A stretch of DNA of 64,000 bases from UBA5336 sp038745855 (GTDB taxonomy: Bacteria; Pseudomonadota; Alphaproteobacteria; Caulobacterales; Hyphomonadaceae), in NCBI GenBank assembly GCA_038745855.1, contig JBCDLC010000002.1, positions 1-64,000 on the forward strand. The letters run 5' to 3'. A model generated the notes under the pieces. It had not been told where the DNA came from. It saw only the letters and a program-made list of their open reading frames with translations, and did no database searches. Positions 45,970 through 54,056 of this stretch are shown one piece after another; position 1 is the stretch's first letter; the number at the start of each line of letters is the position of its first letter. Position numbers and translations under genes: made by a program.

Positions 45970-46548
45970 ATGTTTATTCAGACCGAAACGACGCCCAATC
46001 CGGAGACTATCAAATTTCTACCCGGCCAAGTGGTCGCGGGTGATAGTGGGCCGTTTGATTTCGAAAGTGGGTCAGATCTGTCGATCAGCCGGTTAGCGCA
46101 AACGCTTTTCGACCTGGGTGATGTGGACAGGGTGTTTTTCGGCGCGGATTTCATCTCAGTGACAAAATCCGTAGATCGAGAATGGAAGCAGCTCCGGCCT
46201 ATGGTGCTCGCGGCAATCATGGACCATTTCATCGCGGGCTTTCCCATTGTCAATATGGATGCCAGCGCGGATGACGAAGATCCAGCCGAGGAGTCCTATG
46301 AAGGCGAAGCTGCTGAGATTGTTGCAGAAATCCGAGAACTCATCGACACGCGCGTGAGGCCGGCCGTTGCGCAGGACGGAGGGGATATCGTTTTCGACCG
46401 ATTTGAAGTCGATACGGGCATCGTCCACTTACATATGCGTGGCGCATGCGCAGGCTGCCCCGCTTCGTCCTATACTCTGAAGCAGGGCATCGAGAACATG
46501 CTTAAGGCTTATGTGCCCGAAGTGACGGCCGTGGAAGCCGTCCTCTAG
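45970..46548 (+). CDS. nfuA: NfuA/NifU-type Fe-S cluster scaffold or carrier
   Basis: The 192-residue protein has an N-terminal Nfu_N domain (FIQTETTPNPETIKFLPG) and a C-terminal NifU-like domain whose GACAGCPASS motif holds the CxxC pair that binds a [4Fe-4S] cluster between two monomers. It passes clusters to apo-proteins under stress or iron limitation. In alphaproteobacteria it sits near tsaB, rimI and a Fur-family gene, as here. Confidence 0.95.
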   Translation: MFIQTETTPNPETIKFLPGQVVAGDSGPFDFESGSDLSISRLAQTLFDLGDVDRVFFGADFISVTKSVDREWKQLRPMVLAAIMDHFIAGFPIVNMDASADDEDPAEESYEGEAAEIVAEIRELIDTRVRPAVAQDGGDIVFDRFEVDTGIVHLHMRGACAGCPASSYTLKQGIENMLKAYVPEVTAVEAVL

Positions 46549-46666
46549 GTGAGCTGACATAATAGGTTCAAGCCACTAGCCACCACAGCCTTCCAGGACC
46601 TACCCCTTGCACCTTCTTACCGAGGGTGTAGGTCCGGTGCACGACAAGCCAAGGAGCGCCCCGCAC

Positions 46667-47269
46667 ATGAGCCATCCAGTGAACGATCACGCGCTTGATG
46701 CCATTTTCCGAACGGCGCGTAGCTACAATGCCTGGAAGGACAAGGACGTTCCGGAGACGCTGGTTAGGGCGATCTATGAGCTTCAGAAATGGGGTCCGAC
46801 CAGCGCCAATTGCAGTCCGGCTCGCTTCCTTTTCATCCGCTCTGATGAAGCGAAGAGCCGGCTTGTGCCCCATCTTCAAGGACCGAACAAAGAGAAGAGC
46901 CAGACAGCGCCGTGGGTCGCCATCATCGCCCACGATATGGAATTCCCGGCGCGGATCCCTGAACTTTTCCCCCATAACCCTGGGGCCAAGAATTGGTTCG
47001 ACGACCCGCAGGTCCGGCAGGATACCGCTTTCCGGAACGGTACCCTGCAGAGCGCTTACTTCCTCATAGCGGCACGGGCACTCGGTCTCGACACAGGACC
47101 TATGTCTGGCTTTGATAATGAGGGTGTGGACGCTGAGTTCTTCGCATCTGACGATGAAATGAAGACCTGGAAGTCGAACTGGATCTGCAATCTGGGATAC
47201 GGGTCGAATACGGATCTTTTCGAGCGCTCTCCCCGGATGGCGTTCGACGACGCTTGCAAAATCCTCTGA
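46667..47269 (+). CDS. rutE: RutE-like malonic semialdehyde reductase (nitroreductase family)
   Basis: The 200-residue flavoprotein is very close to E. coli RutE in sequence pattern: ELQKWGPTSANCSPARFLFI, LFPHNPGAKNWF, DTAFRNGTLQSAYFLIAARA, LGLDTGPMSGFDNEGVD and a C-terminal GYGSN. RutE reduces malonic semialdehyde to 3-hydroxypropionate in uracil breakdown by the Rut pathway. The start at 46667 has an AAGGAG site ten bases upstream. No other rut gene is present in this window, so it may serve another aldehyde source. Confidence 0.9.
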   Translation: MSHPVNDHALDAIFRTARSYNAWKDKDVPETLVRAIYELQKWGPTSANCSPARFLFIRSDEAKSRLVPHLQGPNKEKSQTAPWVAIIAHDMEFPARIPELFPHNPGAKNWFDDPQVRQDTAFRNGTLQSAYFLIAARALGLDTGPMSGFDNEGVDAEFFASDDEMKTWKSNWICNLGYGSNTDLFERSPRMAFDDACKIL

Positions 47270-47279
47270 GACCAATGCG

Positions 47280-47924
47280 ATGGGCCCCAGCCTCGCTTTT
47301 CAAACAGCTTATGGCCCGACCGAAATTGCGCTAGCCCTTCCGTCTGGGAGCAGCACGGTTCAATTACTGTCAGTGGGCGATCAAACTGCTCTTCACGGGC
47401 AGGACGCTCGCCTGACTGCGCTTTTGCACGACCTTCTCGAGAGCGGAAAGGTCAAGCTTGACGCCGTAAATCGCATCGGCGTTGTGATCGGTCCAGGCAG
47501 CTTTACCGGCCTTCGCATGGGCATCGCCTTCGCTCGAGGACTGGGACTGGTTTTGCGCTGTCCCGTGGTCGGTGTCAGTCTGCTGCAGGCCTGCTTGCCA
47601 AGAAATAGCAAAGGCTATTTGCGCGTCGCGATCCAAGCCAAGAAGCGGCCTCCTGAAATCAGTTTCTGGTGTCAGGACTTCGATGGGGAAACGGCTCTCT
47701 CAGAGCCCCAGGAGCGCAGCCTTGCCGACATCCAACAGCCAGGGCTGCAAATTTTCACTGACGCTCCACGTTGCTTCACGGCACAGGGTCCAGTGGCTGA
47801 GACGAGGCCGGATGCGAGACGTGTAGCCGACTGGGCAATGCACCTCGATCCAGCGCTCTCTCCGCCGTCTCCCATCTATGCTCGCGCGCCGGACGCGTCG
47901 CTGCCAAAAGTCAAAATGCTATGA
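47280..47924 (+). CDS. tsaB: tRNA threonylcarbamoyladenosine biosynthesis protein TsaB
   Basis: TsaB is the ASKHA-fold partner of TsaD in making t6A37 in ANN-reading tRNAs. The 214-residue protein shows IGPGSFTGLRMGIAFARGLGL, the family signature, and ends PIYARAPDASLP. The N-terminal strand LAFQTAYGPTEIAL replaces the usual LALDTA, with the normal Asp changed to Gln. It overlaps rimI by four bases (ATGA). The pairing tsaB-rimI is common. Confidence 0.92.
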   Translation: MGPSLAFQTAYGPTEIALALPSGSSTVQLLSVGDQTALHGQDARLTALLHDLLESGKVKLDAVNRIGVVIGPGSFTGLRMGIAFARGLGLVLRCPVVGVSLLQACLPRNSKGYLRVAIQAKKRPPEISFWCQDFDGETALSEPQERSLADIQQPGLQIFTDAPRCFTAQGPVAETRPDARRVADWAMHLDPALSPPSPIYARAPDASLPKVKML

Positions 47925-48424
47925 CGGTCGTCTGCACATTGGACGCGGGTCACGCCAAGGCTTGCGCTGTCCTCCATGCGTCGGGCTTCGATCGGCCATG
48001 GTCTGCCGCTTCAATCAGCGGTTTGTTGTTAGACAATAAAATTCGCGGTTGGGGCATTCCATCTGACGATGCCTCTTCACTTAGCGCATTTGCACTCTTT
48101 CGCGTAGTCGATGAGGAGGCCGATTTCCTGACGATTACGACCCATCCGGAGAGCCGGTCACGTGGCTTTGCAAGCAGTCTGATTACCCATGCGGCGACAG
48201 ATCTCGCCTTACTGGGCGTTAAGCGTCTGACGCTGGAAGTTTCCTTAAAAAACGCGGCGGCGATCGCGCTTTACCATCGGTTGGGCTTCACGCGCGACGG
48301 ACACCGACCTGCTTACTATGTTGCCGATGACGGCGAGCGTATCGACGCGATGCTCATGTCATCCACTCCGTCGCGAATCGCTGGACTTTTGGGAAGTTCC
48401 GCCCCATCTACGCAGCATGACTAG
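47921..48424 (+). CDS. rimI: RimI-like ribosomal-protein/N-alpha acetyltransferase (GNAT)
   Basis: The 167-residue GNAT protein has an acetyl-CoA loop region around HPESRSRGFASSLITH (Arg/Gly of the Q/RxxGxG/A type), the LEVSLKNAAAIALYHRLGF motif typical of RimI, and a C-terminal tail. RimI acetylates the N-terminus of ribosomal protein S18. It is translationally coupled to tsaB and its stop overlaps fur by eight bases. Confidence 0.9.
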   Translation: MTVVCTLDAGHAKACAVLHASGFDRPWSAASISGLLLDNKIRGWGIPSDDASSLSAFALFRVVDEEADFLTITTHPESRSRGFASSLITHAATDLALLGVKRLTLEVSLKNAAAIALYHRLGFTRDGHRPAYYVADDGERIDAMLMSSTPSRIAGLLGSSAPSTQHD

Positions 48425-48830
48425 GATTGAGCAGCTTTGCGCCGAGAAGGGCCTCCGCATGACGGAACCGCGACGTGTTATTGCGCGCGTTCTTTCAAAC
48501 TCAGATGATCACCCCGATGCCGAAGAGTTGCACCGTCGGGCAAACAGTGAGGACTCATCGATCTCGCTTGCGACGGTCTATCGAACAGTCAAACTATTCG
48601 AGGATTCTGGTATCATCGAGCGTCACGACTTCCGCGATGGTCGGTCGCGTTATGAGGAATTGCACGATGAGCACCACGACCATCTGATTGATGTGAAATC
48701 TGGTCAGGTTATCGAGTTTTCTAATGACGAAATTGAGCGCCTGCAGATCGAGATCGCACGTCAACACGGCTACAAACTCGTTGACCACAGGCTGGAACTA
48801 TACGGCGTGCCTCTCAAAGACGGTGACTGA
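48417..48830 (+). CDS. fur: Fur-family metal-dependent regulator (Fur/Mur type)
   Basis: The 137-residue regulator has an N-terminal winged helix (CAEKGLRMTEPRRVIARVL, then SISLATVYRTVKLFEDSGI) and a metal-binding dimer domain with HDEHHDHLID (His86, His87, His89). The Cys pairs of E. coli Fur are absent; HHDHLID in place of HHDHLIC is what alphaproteobacterial Fur/Mur proteins have. It controls iron or manganese homeostasis genes. The start at 48417 inside rimI is preferred over a longer frame because MTRIEQLCAEKGLRMTE is the family N-terminus. Irr is less likely because no heme motif is visible. Confidence 0.92.
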   Translation: MTRIEQLCAEKGLRMTEPRRVIARVLSNSDDHPDAEELHRRANSEDSSISLATVYRTVKLFEDSGIIERHDFRDGRSRYEELHDEHHDHLIDVKSGQVIEFSNDEIERLQIEIARQHGYKLVDHRLELYGVPLKDGD

Positions 48831-48907
48831 GTAGGACGGCGGCTTCCACGTTTTTCAGGGCTATCGAGTTCGATAACTTCAGCACATCAGGGAATTCACT
48901 GCTGGTA

Positions 48908-50002
48908 TCATACGGCGCGCCAAACCGTCACTTTCGTGAGGAACGCCAGGTGCTGGTCTTCTTTTTCGAAGCCAGCAGACGTTACGGACCCATCTAGATC
49001 CCAATCAAGATACCCCTTGTAGTAGGGCTCATGAAACCCTTCCGGAAAGTACTCTAGCATGCCATCAAGGCCTGGCGTATCGCCATGTTGAAGACTGTCG
49101 GCCAGCACAAATATCGCCCCGGGTTTCAAAATCCGGCGCACTTCCGCGAGCACTTGTGGACGGATCTTCGGCGGAAGTTCGTGGAACAAGTAAATGTTCG
49201 TGATCCCATCGAAGCATGCATTATCGAAGGGCATCGCTTCTCCAGCGCCTTCCGCCAACTCGACCTGTGGCCAAGCCGCAAGAGAGCGCTGCGCCTTAGC
49301 CACATAATTTGGCGAAAGGTCTATGCCGGTCGATCTAAGCTTTGGATAGGCGGTAAGCACCTGCGCCAGGAAACCGCCCGTTCCGCAAGCGAGATCAAGG
49401 TGAGCATAGGTTCTCTGATCCCGCCCCTTCAGGTCACGCGCTAGCGGCGCGAGGGCGGCTCTTCGCATCGCTGCCGCCGCACCGGCGAAAAGCACCTCCA
49501 CTTGGTGATCGTACCGCTCCGCACTCTCATCGCTGAGCCAGCCGTCTGACTGGTAGTGGAAATTCTGTCGGTAGTAGACAGGATACTTGTCGAGCGCTCC
49601 GTCAAAATCTCGACGAACCTCGGTCCCGTCACGCGCCAATCGTCTTGCATCAACCGCTGCGACATCTTTCAGGAATCCCCGTGCCATCTGCACGCTTGCC
49701 GGTGCATCCTGGAGTTTCGGTGCAGGTGGCATGGGATACAAGCCGGCTTCGACATTCGCCAAATCATCCTTAAAGAGATTGAAGAAAGCCCGACGGATGG
49801 ATGTGGTATCTGGTGCCCCACTCGCAGGCTTAAACGAGGGTTCTCCCGGCCTGTCGAACCCGGCCGATTGACGTCGAGCCGCCGCGTACTGTGCCCCATA
49901 CCACGCTGTCCGTGTGCCTTGTCTGAGGGTGTAGCGCGCGCGTGCTGCCGTGCGATTTGCTGTGTCTATCCAGTTCATGAGCAACAAGATGGTTGTCTTC
50001 AT
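48908..50002 (-). CDS. Class I SAM-dependent methyltransferase
   Basis: The 364-residue protein has an N-terminal helical region of about 190 residues, then a Rossmann methyltransferase domain: motif I HLDLACGTGGFLAQ, the acidic motif II STGIDLSPNYV, and the post-motifs EAMPFDNACFDGI and YLFHELPP. It resembles ubiquinone/tocopherol-type methyltransferases but has a long N-terminal part (KYPVYYRQNFHYQSDGWLS). The substrate is unknown. The first ATG (50002) has a GGAGG site immediately abutting it, too close to be useful, so the ATG at 49978 may be the true start. Confidence 0.84.
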   Translation of the reverse strand: MKTTILLLMNWIDTANRTAARARYTLRQGTRTAWYGAQYAAARRQSAGFDRPGEPSFKPASGAPDTTSIRRAFFNLFKDDLANVEAGLYPMPPAPKLQDAPASVQMARGFLKDVAAVDARRLARDGTEVRRDFDGALDKYPVYYRQNFHYQSDGWLSDESAERYDHQVEVLFAGAAAAMRRAALAPLARDLKGRDQRTYAHLDLACGTGGFLAQVLTAYPKLRSTGIDLSPNYVAKAQRSLAAWPQVELAEGAGEAMPFDNACFDGITNIYLFHELPPKIRPQVLAEVRRILKPGAIFVLADSLQHGDTPGLDGMLEYFPEGFHEPYYKGYLDWDLDGSVTSAGFEKEDQHLAFLTKVTVWRAV

Positions 50003-50203
50003 CCTCCGCGTCCAGTCGCTAGTAGTTTTCCGAACGCTTCGAAGTCCGCTGCACTATCATAACGATAAAAGCTGAAGTCTTGCTTCAGACTGCATTCAGG
50101 CAAAGGCTTGCAGACGCGTGTCTTAAACATGCAGCGGTCTGGAAGAACACTACGGCCACAAAAGCACGCGGCACAGTGCGCCGCCAGTTAAGAAGGATAG
50201 ATA

Positions 50204-50989
50204 ATGACACTACGCCACCTCACCGTAATTGCTCTGGGTGTTTCCTTCGCGGCTTCAGCTGGCGAGTCTGCCCAAGCGCAGACCTACTGGGATGAGCCAA
50301 CCGCAGGATTTTCCGGCGCCCCTGTCGCGGGATGTGAACGCGAACGGCGCAATGCGCAGGTGGCTGGCGCAGTCCTTGGTGGCGTCGTTGGCGGTGTTGC
50401 TGGCGGTCTTATCGTCGACAACAACGATGACAGACATTTCCGCCGCCGCGGATTCAGAGGTCATAGAGGTTTCCGCGGCCATCGCCGGTTTCACAGCGGA
50501 TTCGGTTTTCACAGGGGTTTCGGTCACCGAGGTTTCCACCACGGATACGGGTATGGCGGCCGTGGCGATGGCAACGAAGTCGCTGGTGTTCTCCTCGGAG
50601 CGATCGTTGGCGGCGTTGCAGGCAGCGCCCTTGGCGAGAATTCAGTGAATTGCGATACGCGATGGAATTACGCGGACGTCCCCCCGCCGACCCGTTCAGC
50701 ACAAGGACTGGCCTGGGAAGGCCGTCAGTTCGAAGTCTCATCCCGCGACGTTGGTATCGCTACTGATACATACGACCCAACACTCGACGGGTTTGGAGAC
50801 GACAACTCCCTGCGAGAGTGCGAGATCGTTTATCGCGAAACGGAATTTCCCGATGGCCGGATTGTGCGGGAACCTGTAAGGGCCTGTCGCGATGGCGAGA
50901 TCGTTTACGAACCCAAGGCACGATTTGACGAGTGGCGGGTTGATCCAGACTGCGGCCTGCAAACGCGGGATCCTAACTGCGTGGGCTGA
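50204..50989 (+). CDS. Glycine-zipper outer-membrane-type protein with RGFH repeats
   Basis: The 261-residue protein starts with a signal peptide (cleavage near AQAQ). Two glycine zippers, AGAVLGGVVGGVAGGLIV and AGVLLGAIVGGVAGSALG, are separated by a very Arg/Gly/His/Phe-rich stretch with repeats of the GFRGHRGF type (about residues 75-115). The C-terminal half contains four Cys residues in an acidic context (CEIVYRETEF, VRACRDGEIVY). Such rcsF/17-kDa-antigen-like zippers associate with membranes. The role is unknown. Its promoter must lie in the preceding 200 bases, divergent from the methyltransferase gene. Confidence 0.82.
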   Translation: MTLRHLTVIALGVSFAASAGESAQAQTYWDEPTAGFSGAPVAGCERERRNAQVAGAVLGGVVGGVAGGLIVDNNDDRHFRRRGFRGHRGFRGHRRFHSGFGFHRGFGHRGFHHGYGYGGRGDGNEVAGVLLGAIVGGVAGSALGENSVNCDTRWNYADVPPPTRSAQGLAWEGRQFEVSSRDVGIATDTYDPTLDGFGDDNSLRECEIVYRETEFPDGRIVREPVRACRDGEIVYEPKARFDEWRVDPDCGLQTRDPNCVG

Positions 50990-51016
50990 CAGCAGAGTCC
51001 CCACCAAGTCGTCAAA

Positions 51017-52168
51017 TCAAGCGACTTCACTCTCATCGGTTCCATTGAGCTCAGCCCCGTAGGCGTCGAGTTTCTCGAGCAGATAGTCGACATCTTCCTG
51101 TGCGAGTGCCTGGTATTGGGTCAGAACTCGCTCAATCATACGCATCCGGAAACGAAGTCTGTCATCCGCTTCACCATCAAAATGCGTTTCGTGAAAGATC
51201 GAGACGGCCTCTCGGAAAACATTGAGATATTTGCGCGGCAAACCCGCACGATCGAACACCGCTTGTAGCCCAAGGGGCCCCGCGTCGTGGACCATGAGCC
51301 AAACCCGTTGGTGTGGCACGCCCGACAACTCTGCCAGAGCATGCTCAACAAACGACATGTGCCCCATGCAAAGCGATCGTATTACCAGCGAGTGGCTCAG
51401 CCTGCCATTCAAATTGAGCTGACTTGTGAACTTCGGCAGGTCAGCGCGCCGGCCGGCCTGCTCAACGAGGTCAACAGTCGCTCGCTCTCGCGCACCAGCG
51501 GCAAGGTCGATCGCCATCTGGGCAGGCAGTTCGTGTCGGTTGACCAACATGTCGAAGACCTGCCCTGAAACCAGCGAAACCATTTTCTCCGCGATATGGG
51601 GTGGCACATAGTTGCGGCGGACCAGCGCCCCTTGGAGGTCTGCATCGTCGCCAAAACGCTCCAAACTGTCAGAGAATGCTTTGTCGCTAAGCTCGGCGCC
51701 TTCATTATCGGCCAGACGCCGCACAGCTTGAACAGCCGCATGTTCGGCGATGGCTTCCGAAACGCTGACTGAGACGGTCTCACGTCCGGCAATAGCTTCC
51801 TGCTTTGCCTGCGACGCCGTCAACACCAACTCAATCAGGTCCTCATCTGTGAAAACGGGCGAAGTCTCAAGTAGGGGAAGGGCGACGGTCTCCACATCCT
51901 TCGCAAGTTTGATTGCGATCTCTCGCGGTAGCACTGGTGAGTTGCGAAGGGTAATCGAGAGCGTCCGGCGCACCAATTCAGCGGTATCCCGGGCGAGAAT
52001 GCGAATGATGTCCTGGGCATACTGACGTTCGTCCTCGCTCAGCACGTCCAAGGAAATCCGGCGGCATAAGCGGTGGGCTACAGACGCGCGGGCCTCTGCA
52101 GTCTCACCTTTCACTAGTCGGTTTATATCAGCGTCGGAGAGTTGCGGTCGAAATGATGAGACACTCAT
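51017..52168 (-). CDS. DUF2336 family protein
   Basis: The 383-residue helical protein has the DUF2336 domain and HEAT-like repeats: MSVSSFRPQLSDADINRLV at the N-terminus, AEARASVAHRLCRRISLDVLSEDE, and RTLSITLRNSPVLPREIA. DUF2336 is common in Caulobacterales and relatives; members were found in cell-cycle and virulence screens but no biochemical activity is known to me. The start at 52168 has a GGAAAG site; a much longer in-frame extension has no support. It converges with the glycine-zipper gene (27-base gap). Confidence 0.9.
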   Translation of the reverse strand: MSVSSFRPQLSDADINRLVKGETAEARASVAHRLCRRISLDVLSEDERQYAQDIIRILARDTAELVRRTLSITLRNSPVLPREIAIKLAKDVETVALPLLETSPVFTDEDLIELVLTASQAKQEAIAGRETVSVSVSEAIAEHAAVQAVRRLADNEGAELSDKAFSDSLERFGDDADLQGALVRRNYVPPHIAEKMVSLVSGQVFDMLVNRHELPAQMAIDLAAGARERATVDLVEQAGRRADLPKFTSQLNLNGRLSHSLVIRSLCMGHMSFVEHALAELSGVPHQRVWLMVHDAGPLGLQAVFDRAGLPRKYLNVFREAVSIFHETHFDGEADDRLRFRMRMIERVLTQYQALAQEDVDYLLEKLDAYGAELNGTDESEVA

Positions 52169-52345
52169 TGAACAAGCTTTCCGTACGGGCGTATGACTTC
52201 TGAAGCTCAAGCGATGGGTTGAGACGGTTAAGATTGATTTACCGATTTGCGCGCCTTGGCCATGACCATTCAGGCCGAGATCAGAGTTGGAAACGGTCAC
52301 TCCACAGGACGAAACCGTTTCCGATCGAGTGAAGGAGGACGAGAC

Positions 52346-53569
52346 ATGCTCGAAGGGATCCGCGTTGTCGAACACGCGACATACATGGCCGCGCCTGGTG
52401 CAGGGTCGATTCTTGCCGACTGGGGCGCTGAGGTCATCAAGATCGAACCGCCGGGCGGAGACCCCATTCGGAAGTTCATGGCCACCATCGGTAGCGATAT
52501 CGAGGACAACCCTGTCTTTGACTTCGATAATCGCGGAAAGAAGTCAGTCATCGTCAACACCGCTGACGCCGATGGACAAGCGATCGTCAGGGACCTTGCC
52601 AAAAGTGCCGACGTGTTTCTGACTAATGTTCGGCCCGGCGGGCTGGAACGCGCAGGCCTCGACTTTGCGAGCCTCGCTCAAGCGAATCCGAAACTCGTCT
52701 ATTGCTCGCTGACTGGCTACGGCCTCACTGGTCCAGATGCCAATCGGCCCGGCTTCGATGTCGCCAGTTTCTGGAGCCGGTCCGGACTCGCTCGGCTCAC
52801 CATTCCGAAAGGGATCGATCCGTTCCCCCTTCGCACAGCCTATGGCGACCACACCACTTCCATGGCCGCAGCGGCCGGCATCTGCGCCGCCCTCGTCCAG
52901 GCCCTCAAGACCGGGAAAGGCTGCCTGGTCGAAGCCTCTCTCCTGCGCGCAGCGCTGTTTTCAATGGGGTCCGATTTCGCCATCCAGCTATTCTTCGGCC
53001 GCATCGGCTCGACCAAGCCGCGTCACGAGTCGATCCAGCCGCTCATGAATTTCTTCAAGACGGCCGATGACGCTTGGCTGTGCGTGGTGCCCCGGCAGGG
53101 CAATGTGGACTGGCCGCCAATGTGCCGCGCGCTGGGGCTCGAGGACCTGATCGAGGATGAGCGCTTCAGCCGTGCAAAGGGCCGCCGCACAAATGCCCGG
53201 GACCTGGTCGAACGGCTCGATGCCGCTTTTGCCGCGCTTACCAAGGCTGAGGTCTCAGAGCGGCTCGATGCGGAGTCCATCGCCTGGGCTCCAGTCCAGA
53301 CCCTAGGCGAGGTTGCCTCCGATCCCCAGGTGGAAGCTTCTGGCGCCATCCAGTCCATGCCGTCTGCCGCTCGCGATGGATCGATGATGCAGACACCGGG
53401 CTCACCAATCCGTTTTCCGGGTCACGATGACGGCCCCAGGGGCCCAACACCCCTGCCCGGCGAACACACCCGTACCATCCTGGAGAGCCTCGGACGCGCA
53501 TCGTCAGACATCGATGCCCTCATTGCATCAGGCATTGCAGCTACAGGGGCCGGGGACAGCGGTTCATGA
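52346..53569 (+). CDS. CaiB/BaiF (class III) CoA-transferase
   Basis: The 407-residue protein is a family III CoA-transferase that moves CoA between carboxylic acids. The N-terminal VVEHATYMAAPGAGSILADWGAEVIKIEPP and the catalytic-Asp region NRPGFDVASFWSRSG are clear. The start at 52346 follows an excellent GAAGGAGG site. Its stop overlaps the start of a VOC-family gene by four bases, so the two are probably co-translated. Substrates may be fatty-, bile- or amino-acid-derived; they cannot be told from sequence. Confidence 0.92.
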   Translation: MLEGIRVVEHATYMAAPGAGSILADWGAEVIKIEPPGGDPIRKFMATIGSDIEDNPVFDFDNRGKKSVIVNTADADGQAIVRDLAKSADVFLTNVRPGGLERAGLDFASLAQANPKLVYCSLTGYGLTGPDANRPGFDVASFWSRSGLARLTIPKGIDPFPLRTAYGDHTTSMAAAAGICAALVQALKTGKGCLVEASLLRAALFSMGSDFAIQLFFGRIGSTKPRHESIQPLMNFFKTADDAWLCVVPRQGNVDWPPMCRALGLEDLIEDERFSRAKGRRTNARDLVERLDAAFAALTKAEVSERLDAESIAWAPVQTLGEVASDPQVEASGAIQSMPSAARDGSMMQTPGSPIRFPGHDDGPRGPTPLPGEHTRTILESLGRASSDIDALIASGIAATGAGDSGS

Positions 53570-53946
53570 ACCTCAACCAGGTTACGCTCGCCGTGAGCGA
53601 CTTTGATGCTTCGGTCGCGTTTTACAAACGCCTGGGCCTTGCCCTCATTGTACACGCCCCGAGCAAGCCCTACGCCCGGTTCGAATGCCCCGATGGTCAG
53701 TCGACCCTATCGCTACACGGCGGCGACGTCCCAGCCTCCACGATCTCGCTCTATTTCGAGGTCGACGATCTGGCTAAGCGGTATGAAGAATTGGAATCGG
53801 CTGGGATCACATTCGAAACACAACCCACAGAGCAATCATGGCTCTGGACCGAAGCCTGGTTTAAGGACCCCGATGGACATTCTCTTTGCCTCTACCACGC
53901 AGGCGAGGCGCGAAAAAATCCGCCTTGGCGTCTTACAGATCCCTGA
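53566..53946 (+). CDS. VOC (glyoxalase/dioxygenase superfamily) protein
   Basis: The 126-residue protein carries one vicinal-oxygen-chelate domain: two beta-alpha-beta-beta-beta units, LNQVTLAVSDFDASVAFYKR and DLAKRYEELESAG, ending in WFKDPDGHSLCLY. The usual His at the first metal position is not obvious (Gln-Val instead). Members include glyoxalases, isomerases and bleomycin-binding proteins. It is coupled to the CoA-transferase (ATGA), so it may act on the same pathway, for example as a methylmalonyl-CoA-epimerase-like or other isomerase; this is inference. Confidence 0.87.
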   Translation: MNLNQVTLAVSDFDASVAFYKRLGLALIVHAPSKPYARFECPDGQSTLSLHGGDVPASTISLYFEVDDLAKRYEELESAGITFETQPTEQSWLWTEAWFKDPDGHSLCLYHAGEARKNPPWRLTDP

Positions 53947-54056
53947 CCGCCTCGCCCCCTAAATGTGAAGCCATAAATCCGTCAAGAATGACGGGTTTTC
54001 CATTGCCCTGATCGAGCGAATGCAACCACCATCGAGAAACGATTGAGGATTGTTGA

